Of a stretch of 5,535 bases of DNA, positions 1-5,492 are shown piece after piece. Under the pieces are notes generated by a model. It was given only the letters and a program-made list of their open reading frames with translations. It ran no database searches and had not been told where the DNA came from. The number at the start of each line of letters is the position of its first letter. Position 1 is the first letter of the stretch. Source of the stretch: Vampirovibrionales bacterium (GTDB lineage: Bacteria; Cyanobacteriota; Vampirovibrionia; Vampirovibrionales; JAJTHC01); assembly GCA_021299615.1 (NCBI GenBank), contig JAJTHC010000079.1, positions 1 to 5,535 of the forward strand, given 5' to 3'. Made by a program: the position numbers and the translations under genes.

Positions 1-11
1 AAGTGAATCTA

Positions 12-205
12 CTCCTTTAGGAAGGAGAGGTTGGGAGAGGAAACCAACGGTTTTCTTTCCCAAGAGAAGCTTTAGCTTCGACAGGTTAGGGGGCGGTTAA
101 ACCACAAACGGAGTCTAGGGTTTAACCTCACCCTCGAACGTCTAAAGACGTTCTCTTCCCTCTCCTAAAATTAGGAGAGGGGACAGGAACCAAAACGCCC
201 CCCTA
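12..205. repeat. Cluster of nested hairpins, likely dispersed intergenic palindromic repeat
   Basis: This non-coding stretch upstream of purH is almost entirely inverted repeats. CTCCTT (12-17) pairs with AAGGAG (22-27). GTTGG (30-34) pairs with CCAAC (44-48). GAAGC (66-70) pairs with GCTTC (75-79). GGTTAAACC (95-103, allowing one base of register) pairs with GGTTTAACC (119-127). GAACGTCT (136-143) pairs with AGACGTTC (146-153). CCCTCTCCTA (158-167) pairs with TAGGAGAGGG (172-181). An outer pair, TTAGGGGGCG (86-95) with CGCCCCCCTA (196-205), encloses the later hairpins. The CTCTCCTA/TAGGAGAG core resembles repeats seen between genes in many unrelated bacteria. I infer a dispersed palindromic or MITE-like element. 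Its outer edge coincides with the purH promoter. No coding sequence is evident in 1-271. Confidence 0.6.
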
Positions 206-232
206 GTCAAAAAATCGTGTTTTAAGTACAAT
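204..232 (+). promoter_or_regulatory. Probable sigma70-type promoter of purH-proC
   Basis: A -10 hexamer TACAAT (227-232) lies 17 bp after a weak -35 TAGTCA (204-209). Transcription would start near 239, giving a leader of about 33 nt before the purH ATG. The -35 box overlaps the end of the upstream palindrome cluster. Only the -10 box is a strong match. Confidence 0.45.
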
Positions 233-271
233 GGACTCTCTGAACCCAAGAAAAAAGGACACCCCCTCATC

Positions 272-1873
272 ATGACAAACCCCACTCGCTACGCCTTTAT
301 CTCCGTCTGGGACAAAAGCCACATCGTTGAACTCGCCACCGCCTTGCAAGCCAAGTTCGGCTTTGGACTCATCGCCACAGGCGGATCTCGCAAAACGCTC
401 GAAGACGCAGGGCTAAACGTCGTGGATTTGTCCACCGTCACAGGCTTTGACGAAATCCTAGAAGGGCGGGTGAAAAGCCTTCACCCCACCGTATTTGCAG
501 GCATTCTCGCCAAGCGTGACAAAGCCGATCACATGAAAGACGTCACCTTTAAAATTGATGTCGTCGCCGTGAATCTCTATCCCTTTGAACTCGGTTTGGC
601 TCAATCCCAAACAGCGGAAAGCCCGAACGCCATGGTGGAACTCATCGATATTGGCGGATCGTCCCTCATTCGAGCCGCTGCGAAAAACCACGCCGATGTC
701 GCCGTACTGTCTAGCCCCGATCAATATGACGCCCTGATTGCCGATTTAGCCGTCAACGGTGGGCAAACGTCGCTAGGCTTGCGTAAACGCCTCGCACTCG
801 CTGCGTTTCAGCGTTCTTCGACCTATGACAACGCCATTAGTGGCTGGATGTCGAGCCAAATTCTCGCCGAAGCCTTGGGCGACAACGCCGAAGCCCTAGA
901 GTTCCCCACGACGATGAACTTGACGCTTCACAACATTCAAAGCATGCGTTATGGCGAAAATCCGCACCAAGCGGCGGCCTTATTTGCCATTCGCCCTGAT
1001 GAAGTGGATTTTCACGTTTTGCACGGCAAGCCCTTGTCGTACAACAATATCGTGGACATGGAAGCGGCGTGGAACTTGATTTGCGAATTTGACGACGAGC
1101 CAGCGGCGGCGATTATCAAGCATAATCAGCCCTGCGGTGTGGCGGTGGGCATCACGCTAGCCAAAGCCTATAAGCGTGCCTTGGACTGCGATCCCTTGTC
1201 TGCCTTTGGAGGCGTGGTCGTGCTAAACCGTGCGGTGGAAGAATCTACCGCGAAAGCGATGGTGGATATTTTCACCGAAGTCATTCTCGCACCGAGCTTT
1301 AGCGAAGGGGCTTTGGCGATTTTACAAGCCAAGAAAAACCTGCGTTTGGTCACTCGCCCTTGGGTGACGCCTGAATCGGGGAGGCATCCTGCGGAAACCC
1401 GTGATGGTCTGTATTTAAAGCAGGTGAGTCCGAATTTGGTCTTGATTCAAGAACAGCAGTTCGCCAAGGCGGAAGCCTTGATGGCAAAAGAACTCAAGGT
1501 GATTTCCAAGAAAAAACCCACCGAAGACCAGTTGAGAGACGCCGCCTTTGCGTGGAAGGTCGCGAAGCATTTGAAATCGAACGCCATTGTAGTAGCCAAA
1601 GACGGTCAGGCGTGGGGGCTTTCAGGCGGTCAAACCAGTCGTGTGGGAGCGGTTGAGCAAGCCTTGGCACAAGCCTGTGAAAACGCCAACGGAGCCGTTT
1701 TAGCGTCCGACGGCTTTTTCCCTGCGGTCGATAACATCCAGCTTGCGGCTCAAAACCGTGTGGCGTGCATCATTCAGCCCGCGGGTAGTATCAAGGATGC
1801 CGACGTGATTTCGGCTGTTAATCAGTATGATATGGCGATGTTAGCGACCAGCGTTCGTGAATTCCGCCACTAA
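272..1873 (+). CDS. purH: Bifunctional AICAR transformylase / IMP cyclohydrolase
   Basis: This enzyme catalyses the last two steps of de novo purine synthesis in the cytoplasm: formylation of AICAR using 10-formyl-THF, then ring closure to IMP. The 533-aa length is typical of the family. The N-terminal cyclohydrolase (MGS-like) domain covers about residues 5-150, with TGG (36-38), GRVKSLHP (65-72) and IDIGGSSLIRAAAKN (125-139). The transformylase domain follows from about residue 190, with RYGENPHQ (226-233), LHGKPLSYNNI (250-260), the catalytic Lys-His pair in KHNQPCG (283-289), DPLSAFGG (307-314), KSNAIV (435-440) and SGGQTSR (451-457). The protein ends in the typical FRH. Minor departures from the common form are KHNQPCG for KHTNPCG, SGGQTSR for GAGQxSR, and a degenerate GGLLVQ segment (DGLYLKQ, 378-384). 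The chosen ATG has AAGGA at 255-259, a rather long 12-nt spacing, and the N-terminus aligns with family members. proC follows after 12 bp. Confidence 0.98.
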   Translation: MTNPTRYAFISVWDKSHIVELATALQAKFGFGLIATGGSRKTLEDAGLNVVDLSTVTGFDEILEGRVKSLHPTVFAGILAKRDKADHMKDVTFKIDVVAVNLYPFELGLAQSQTAESPNAMVELIDIGGSSLIRAAAKNHADVAVLSSPDQYDALIADLAVNGGQTSLGLRKRLALAAFQRSSTYDNAISGWMSSQILAEALGDNAEALEFPTTMNLTLHNIQSMRYGENPHQAAALFAIRPDEVDFHVLHGKPLSYNNIVDMEAAWNLICEFDDEPAAAIIKHNQPCGVAVGITLAKAYKRALDCDPLSAFGGVVVLNRAVEESTAKAMVDIFTEVILAPSFSEGALAILQAKKNLRLVTRPWVTPESGRHPAETRDGLYLKQVSPNLVLIQEQQFAKAEALMAKELKVISKKKPTEDQLRDAAFAWKVAKHLKSNAIVVAKDGQAWGLSGGQTSRVGAVEQALAQACENANGAVLASDGFFPAVDNIQLAAQNRVACIIQPAGSIKDADVISAVNQYDMAMLATSVREFRH

Positions 1874-1885
1874 AAGGAGCGAGCA

Positions 1886-2710
1886 ATGTCTTTAAACACC
1901 CTAAAAATAGGCATTATCGGCTTAGGCAATATGTCAGGAGCGATTTTAAAAGGCTTGTTGAAGGCAGGCGTTTTGCCTGAAAACGTGGTGGGGATGGCTT
2001 CTTCCCCCCAACAAGCGACCTTGCGTCAAGCGGAATACGGCGTAACTTGCACCACACTTGAACTTGCCCAAGACGCCCTTTCACAAGTGGATCTGCTGAT
2101 TTTGGGCGTCAAACCCTTTGTGATGCCCGCCGTTTTAGCCGATTTAGAAGGCATCACGCTGAAGGCGAAGGCGGTGGTGGTGTCCATCGCAGCGGGTACG
2201 ACCTTGGCGACTATAGGTGAGTCCTTGCCAAATACGGCGATCGTGCGCGCGATGCCGAACACGCCAGCCCTTGTGGGACAAGGGTTTTCGGCGTTGTCTG
2301 CCAATGCTTATGTGGACGAAAATCAAAAAAAATTAGCCGAATCCGTGTTTGAAGCGGTGGGCAAGGCGGTGTGGCTCGAAGAAGGGCAGATCAACGCCTT
2401 TACAGGCTTGTTTGGGAGTGGTCCTGCGTATGTGTTTTACATCATGGAAGCCTTGGTAGAAGCGGGTTTGGCGGAAGGGTTGGCTCCTGATTTGGTGGAA
2501 GCAGGGGTGCTTCAGCTGGTGAAAGGATCCGCCTTGTTGCTGGAAGCCCGTGCCACGACAGCATCTCAGCTAAAGGCGGAGGTCGTCACCCCAAACGGCA
2601 CGACGGCGAAAGGCTTAGAGGCGTTGGCAGCGGCGGATGTGTCGGGGGCGTTGGTGGATGCCGTCCATGCAGCGACCCGTCGAGCAGAAGAGTTGTCGAA
2701 AAACGTGTAA
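1886..2710 (+). CDS. proC: Pyrroline-5-carboxylate reductase
   Basis: This enzyme reduces 1-pyrroline-5-carboxylate to L-proline with NAD(P)H, the final step of proline synthesis, in the cytoplasm. The 274-aa length is normal. The N-terminal Rossmann domain begins IGIIGLGNMSGAI (8-20), followed by ILGVKP (72-77), VVSIAAGTT (98-106) and the family signature RAMPNTPA (121-128). The C-terminal helical dimerisation domain contains FTGLFGSGPAYVF (172-184) and the substrate-loop motif, here VVTPNGTTAKGLEAL (233-247) where most relatives have SPGGTT. AAGGAG (1874-1879) sits 6 nt before the ATG and overlaps the purH stop region. The 12-bp gap indicates co-transcription with purH. No proA or proB is in view, so proline genes are probably scattered. 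The 3' end runs into a tandem repeat array. Confidence 0.97.
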   Translation: MSLNTLKIGIIGLGNMSGAILKGLLKAGVLPENVVGMASSPQQATLRQAEYGVTCTTLELAQDALSQVDLLILGVKPFVMPAVLADLEGITLKAKAVVVSIAAGTTLATIGESLPNTAIVRAMPNTPALVGQGFSALSANAYVDENQKKLAESVFEAVGKAVWLEEGQINAFTGLFGSGPAYVFYIMEALVEAGLAEGLAPDLVEAGVLQLVKGSALLLEARATTASQLKAEVVTPNGTTAKGLEALAAADVSGALVDAVHAATRRAEELSKNV

Positions 2711-2720
2711 AAAAGGCGTT

Positions 2721-2882
2721 GATTTCCGACACACGAAAGTCGATTCTTGACACACAAAACCTCCTTTTTCGACACACAGAATAGCGGTTTTCGACACACG
2801 AAACCTCCTTTTCTGACACACGAAACCCGCTTTTTTGACACATAGAATAGGCGATTTCGACACACATGAAGCGGGCTTTTTG
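2721..2882. repeat. Seven-unit 22-bp tandem (iteron-like) array with GACACA core
   Basis: The hexamer GACACA recurs at 2728, 2749, 2771, 2793, 2815, 2837 and 2859, giving spacings of 21, 22, 22, 22, 22 and 22 bp. Each unit reads GACACACGAAA followed by a pyrimidine-rich half such as CCTCCTTTTTC. Two sub-types occur: GAAACCTCC units (starting 2749 and 2815) and AGAATAGCGG or AGAATAGGCG units (2771 and 2837). The best units form a dyad, TTTCG-ACACA-CGAAA; the longest copy spans 2786-2805. A 22-bp period is close to two helical turns, so copies of a bound protein would sit on the same DNA face. The array fills the gap between the convergent proC and RHH-protein genes. There are no unique spacers, so it is not a CRISPR. 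Confidence 0.9.
2826..2881 (+). terminator. Possible terminator of the purH-proC transcript
   Basis: CCCGCTT (2826-2832) can pair with AAGCGGG (2869-2875), followed by CTTTTTG. The loop is 36 nt and contains the last two array units, so this is a weak candidate. On the opposite strand the same stem is followed by only a short T run (GGGTTTCG). It is the only terminator-like stem found between the two convergent genes. Confidence 0.3.
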
Positions 2883-2884
2883 CT

Positions 2885-3316
2885 CTAGTGAGGTCCTTCT
2901 TCTTCTCGAAGCTCCCACAACTCTTTGTGAGCTTCCTTTCTAAAGTAGTGCATAAACGCATGTTCAACCATATCACTCAACGAAAGATGCAACACCTTGG
3001 CTTCCCGTTGAAGGATTTTCTTGAAGTTTTCCGACACCCAAAGATGCATCCGCACCCGATCGCTTTTCGGACGCCCCACAATCCCCGGAGGGGATTCATA
3101 GGTACTAGAAAGATTAATCGGTTTGCCCGCTTCTTCCATGACTTCAAACCACGCTTCAAGTTTGTCCATAAAAATGGTTTCCGATTCGGTGCGGGATCCG
3201 CCTGTGGTGGTGAAAAAGTTAAAGCGTGTATGTGAGGTAATAAAGCAACCCCGTCGCACGTCGTAACGGGTGCGTAAGCCGATGCGAGGGTCGTCGTCTC
3301 CACGATAGATTTTCAT
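2885..3316 (-). CDS. Hypothetical protein with C-terminal ribbon-helix-helix domain
   Basis: The 143-aa product is not one I recognise by name. Residues 87-127 look like a ribbon-helix-helix DNA-binding domain: a short strand RVRMHLWVS (87-95), helix A from about 96 to 110 (ENFKKILQREAKVLH), a turn, then helix B SLSDMVEHAFMHYFRK (112-127). Proteins of this fold (CopG, Arc, ParG, MetJ) bind DNA as dimers, often at tandem repeats. Residues 1-85 are of unknown type: a basic, aromatic N-terminus, an acidic helix DKLEAWFEVMEEAGK (51-65) and a Pro/Gly linker ending GRPKSDR. The tail is acidic (ELREEEGPH). The start is supported by AAAGGAGA 8 nt before the ATG. The stop lies 3 bp from the 22-bp array, and proC converges on it. 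It may be a transcriptional regulator, antitoxin-like factor or DNA-partitioning factor; no toxin or ParA gene is visible. A plus-strand frame of 115 codons over the same DNA lacks any such features. Confidence 0.8.
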   Translation of the reverse strand: MKIYRGDDDPRIGLRTRYDVRRGCFITSHTRFNFFTTTGGSRTESETIFMDKLEAWFEVMEEAGKPINLSSTYESPPGIVGRPKSDRVRMHLWVSENFKKILQREAKVLHLSLSDMVEHAFMHYFRKEAHKELWELREEEGPH

Positions 3317-3354
3317 TTCGGTGTCTCCTTTGGGGTTGGGGATGAGTAATAAGG

Positions 3355-3485
3355 GTAATAACCTTTTGTAAAAACCTTAAACACCGTCATTGCGAGCGTA
3401 GCGTGGCAATCTGTAGAGATTCCAAATTGGTGAGCAGATTGCTTCACATGCGTTCGCAATGACGTGTCTTGTTTAGGGCTATTAC
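3355..3485. repeat. Palindromic REP/MITE-like element, CGTCATTGCGAG type
   Basis: CGTCATTGCGA (3385-3395) and its complement TCGCAATGACG (3454-3464) bound an 80-bp near-palindrome. Inner arms also pair: GGCAATCT (3405-3412) with AGATTGC (3436-3442). Looser arms extend outward, GTAATA (3355-3360) with TATTAC (3480-3485) and ACCTTAAACAC with a CCCTAAACA-like segment. Elements with this core are dispersed in intergenic DNA of many unrelated bacteria. It encodes nothing. It lies in the gap 3317-3672 between divergently transcribed genes and could fold into a hairpin in either transcript. Confidence 0.75.
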
Positions 3486-3548
3486 ACAGGCTACTATACT
3501 AAGCATGACAAATGTTCACGGTGTTTCCTAGTGCGTAAAACCCACGTT

Positions 3549-3576
3549 TTTACAAAAAGTTGTAACATTTTGTAAA
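3549..3576. promoter_or_regulatory. Operator-like inverted repeat TTTACAAAA-N10-TTTTGTAAA
   Basis: Two perfect 9-bp arms (3549-3557 and 3568-3576) are separated by 10 bp, giving a 19-bp centre-to-centre distance. The site ends 20 bp before the -35 box of the next promoter, a position suited to an activator or upstream repressor. Single copies of TTTTGTAAA also occur at 3364-3372 and 5527-5535, both upstream of other genes. Confidence 0.4.
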
Positions 3577-3596
3577 GCACCTGTTCCAAAGCAAAC

Positions 3597-3624
3597 TTGA
3601 CGTGCTTTTATGTGGATGTAAGAT
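3597..3624 (+). promoter_or_regulatory. Probable promoter of the small gene at 3673
   Basis: TTGACG (-35, 3597-3602) and TAAGAT (-10, 3619-3624) are separated by 16 bp. Transcription would begin near 3631, about 42 nt before the ATG at 3673. The rest of 3486-3596 holds only the inverted repeat described separately; no other gene is seen there. Confidence 0.45.
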
Positions 3625-3672
3625 TCTAACAGAGCTTTCATAATACCTCTCCCTAACCCTAAGGAAAAAAAC

Positions 3673-4024
3673 ATGTCGATGAATATCGTCCCTAGTTTCG
3701 CAGGCACTCGCCTTACCACAAAACACGGCACAAGCGAAAGCAAGTGACGTACAACGTAGTGGAAATCTCCCTACTGAAGCGGAACGATTACTCAAGGATT
3801 TAGAAACATTACGTTCGTTAAAGAACTATAAAAATTTACAGTCGAGTGGTCAACTAAAAGATCCACAAGTAGGAGCTTTGCGCGAACTTGAAGAAATTAC
3901 CTCGAGTTGGTTGAAGCGGATTGTAGATCTTCCTGAACAGAACTGGACGGCAGAAATAATATCCCATTATGAAGCGGTGACTCCTCCTAGTACACGAGTT
4001 AATCCTTATGCACCTAAAGCTTAA
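3673..4024 (+). pseudogene. Small hypothetical (possibly exported) protein gene with frameshift near its start
   Basis: Two frames together look like one gene. Expression signals point to ATG 3673: AAGGA (3661-3665) lies 7 nt before it and a promoter lies upstream. That frame (MSMNIVPSFAGTRLTT...) stops after 24 codons at a TGA (3745-3747). The frame one base on is open from 3683 to TAA 4022-4024, 113 codons, but has no ATG, GTG or TTG near its beginning. Its N-terminus, ISSLVSQALALPQNTAQAKA, resembles the end of a signal peptide, with a possible cleavage after ALA. The body is helical and charged (EAERLLKDLETLRSLKNY; GALRELEEITSSWLKRIVDL) and ends PSTRVNPYAPKA. I see no known domain. The simplest reading is an indel between 3675 and 3690, natural or from sequencing, possibly with loss of part of the signal peptide. 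Initiation at ATA 3683 or +1 frameshifting at AAG-TGA-C (3742-3748) is less likely. Confidence 0.55.
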
Positions 4025-4048
4025 TTCAACGGTTTTATTGCTATAAAC

Positions 4049-4086
4049 AAATCGTCATGGTCTCTTTACGAAACCATGACGATTTT
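4049..4086. terminator. Bidirectional rho-independent terminator
   Basis: AAATCGTCATGGT (4049-4061) pairs perfectly over 13 bp with ACCATGACGATTT (4073-4085) around an 11-nt loop. T-rich tracts follow on both strands (ATTTTC on plus, ATTTGTTT on minus). It lies between the convergent ends of the small plus-strand gene (4024) and rlpA (4112), and can serve both. Confidence 0.8.
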
Positions 4087-4111
4087 CATAAGGACAAAAC
4101 GAAGCAAGATG

Positions 4112-5167
4112 CTAATTCAAGACTTCTAAGCGAACTTTCGCCACGCCTGAAGACACGGCACCAATCGCTTGAGCCGCTGCTTTAGACAAATCAATCACAC
4201 GATGATGACTATAAGGCCCACGATCGGTGATGCGAACCACACAACTTTTACCGTTGCGTTCGTTAATGACTTTGACTTTCGTGCCAAAGGGCAAGGTCTT
4301 ATGAGCGGCGGTCATGTGATTCATGTTAAAACGAGATCCGTCCGCCGATTTACGACCATGAAATCCAGGGCCATACCATGATGCCACACCTTTAGCGATG
4401 AAGCGTCCTGAAGCCTTTAAATCAAACATCGAAGGGGCTGGGGCAGGTTTTTCACCTAAGGCGGTGCGAAGTTGTTTCATCCACAATTTCGCTAAGCTAT
4501 CTAAGGGCATATGAGCCGCTACAGCCGTGGATTCATCCACCACCGTAAGCAGATGCTTGCCCATCATCAAGTGATAGTCACCTTCTGCTTGACGTTCCAA
4601 GTGAACATCTCGAAAGTGAATCGGTAATTTGGAATACGCACTCAAGCGATCCGCCACTTGCTTAGAACGCAAATAAGGCGTTAAAAAGCCTACTCGTGAT
4701 CGAAAGCGAAAGACTTCTTGCTCATTGATATAGAAGCCTGCTTCTTCTAACTGTTTATTGTAAACCGTCCGCAAGGAATAAGGTAGCTCTTTAGCAAACA
4801 TCGTGTTTAGCACGATTTTGTCAGGCACGGCTTGCAAGTGCCGTGTGACAGCAAGATTCAACTGTGCTTGGCGGTCTTCACTGCCGTTACTTTCTAAAAG
4901 CGTTCCTGTTTTTACAGGGGCTTCAGCGGACTTACTAGACTTAAATGTGTCACTAGGCATCGTACCTTCAGCAAAGGCGACATCATCTATTAAGGGTAAG
5001 TTTGCGATCAACTCTTTTGCTCTTGTGGGCAAAAGGGTCAACTTTTCGTTGCGGGGCAACGAAGGGGCTTGTTCACGAGCGTCGCAGACAAGGACGTTCC
5101 ATTGGGAGGCAATCAATAAAGCCAATACCAAACAAGTCAACGTGTTTTTATTCTTCCAGTCTCTCAT
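4112..5167 (-). CDS. rlpA: RlpA-family septal/cell-wall protein with double-psi beta-barrel
   Basis: RlpA proteins act in the periplasm on peptidoglycan; characterised members are lytic transglycosylases that cleave stem-peptide-free glycan at the septum. The 351-aa product has an N-terminal export signal: basic start MRDWKNKN, hydrophobic core TLTCLVLALLIASQW, likely cleavage after CDA (28-30). Cys28 sits in VLVC, not a good lipobox, so secretion rather than lipidation is my inference. The C-terminal RlpA barrel spans about 259-350: GVASWYGPGFHGRKSADG (260-277), FNMNHMTAAHKTLPFGTKV (280-298), TDRGPYSHHRVIDLS (314-328). The conserved Asp276, His289 and Asp315 are present. Residues 40-240 are unassigned; GKHLLTVVDEST followed by SLAKLWMKQLRTAL (203-237) recalls a segment of cyanobacterial periplasmic proteins. 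There is no C-terminal SPOR domain. The ATG has a weak GGAG 11 nt upstream. It may be transcribed from a promoter at 5520 with a long structured leader. Confidence 0.92.
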   Translation of the reverse strand: MRDWKNKNTLTCLVLALLIASQWNVLVCDAREQAPSLPRNEKLTLLPTRAKELIANLPLIDDVAFAEGTMPSDTFKSSKSAEAPVKTGTLLESNGSEDRQAQLNLAVTRHLQAVPDKIVLNTMFAKELPYSLRTVYNKQLEEAGFYINEQEVFRFRSRVGFLTPYLRSKQVADRLSAYSKLPIHFRDVHLERQAEGDYHLMMGKHLLTVVDESTAVAAHMPLDSLAKLWMKQLRTALGEKPAPAPSMFDLKASGRFIAKGVASWYGPGFHGRKSADGSRFNMNHMTAAHKTLPFGTKVKVINERNGKSCVVRITDRGPYSHHRVIDLSKAAAQAIGAVSSGVAKVRLEVLN

Positions 5168-5194
5168 GAGGGTGGAATCTCCGTACTTGCTAAA

Positions 5195-5486
5195 CTTAAA
5201 CGCTCCGTGTATAGCACCGCCGCTACCGTTGAATGACCAAACAGCTCTTTACCGTGGATTCAATTGTGCCTTGTATTATTTCACAAGGGGGTAACCGCAA
5301 TGGGGAAATGCTCGGTCATCAGTCAAAACACAAGGGAACTTGAGAAAGTATCCGTGGTTTAGGTCGAAAGTGGGGTTTAGCCACCGTCTTTTCCGCATAC
5401 AGTTCGCAGCCTAAGCCGCATCGAAAGGCGATAAATGTTCAGTCAATAAGTGTTTCAAACACACCAAAGCATTTAAGGCGTTCCGC
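5195..5486 (-). ncRNA. Putative structured RNA or long 5' leader of rlpA
   Basis: On the minus strand the 5' segment 5477-5459 (CTTAAATGC then TTTGGTGTGT) pairs with the 3' segment 5212-5195 (ATACACGGA then GCGTTTAAG) in 18 pairs, including a few G-U pairs, with one bulged G. Inside, TGACTGAAC (5445-5437) can pair over 9 positions with GTTTGGTCA (5242-5234). Local hairpins include ATCG-CCTTT-CGAT near 5432-5420, GTGG-CCAC near 5384-5370 and CCTTGT/ACAAGG (5288-5283 with 5274-5269). A promoter lies just upstream. No reading frame here has a ribosome site. I do not recognise the RNA: it lacks the RNase P P4 core, the tmRNA tRNA-like ends and the SRP tetraloop motif. A 6S-like RNA is possible but it would be long. 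No terminator follows before rlpA, so it may be a leader. This entry accounts for the gene-free stretch 5168-5535. Confidence 0.4.
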
Positions 5487-5492
5487 AATGTA

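Noticed and set aside
2721..2882. CRISPR array
   Set aside because: The repeats are contiguous 22-bp units with no unique spacers, and no cas gene is present.
2566..2976. All three minus-strand frames are open across the 22-bp array, giving Cys-rich repeated peptides such as CVKKAGFVCQK.
   Set aside because: The unit simply lacks stop triplets on that strand. The frames have no ribosome sites, overlap proC, and the 22-bp period is not a multiple of three.
2888..3235. 115-codon plus-strand frame opposite the RHH gene
   Set aside because: It lacks a good ribosome site and domain features, whereas the minus frame has both a strong Shine-Dalgarno and an RHH domain.
3742..3748. Programmed +1 frameshift at AAG-TGA-C, as in RF2
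   Set aside because: There is no upstream Shine-Dalgarno-like stimulator and AAG does not re-pair well after a +1 slip; moreover the downstream frame already looks coding 50 bases before this point.
3528..3795. Two minus-strand frames of 71 and 81 codons opposite the small plus-strand gene
   Set aside because: They run through the plus-strand promoter and inverted repeat, have no convincing ribosome site, and their peptides show no domain.
4803..5294. 163-codon plus-strand frame opposite rlpA
   Set aside because: It is the antisense shadow of the RlpA N-terminal half and extends into the leader; no family resemblance.
5276..5398. 40-codon minus-strand frame beginning MRKRRWLNPTFDL
   Set aside because: It has no Shine-Dalgarno site, matches no family I know, and lies inside the region with extensive RNA pairing.
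5195..5486. RNase P RNA, tmRNA or SRP RNA
   Set aside because: The invariant RNase P P4 core, the tmRNA tRNA-like ends with tag frame, and the SRP GGAAG-type apical motif were not found on either strand.
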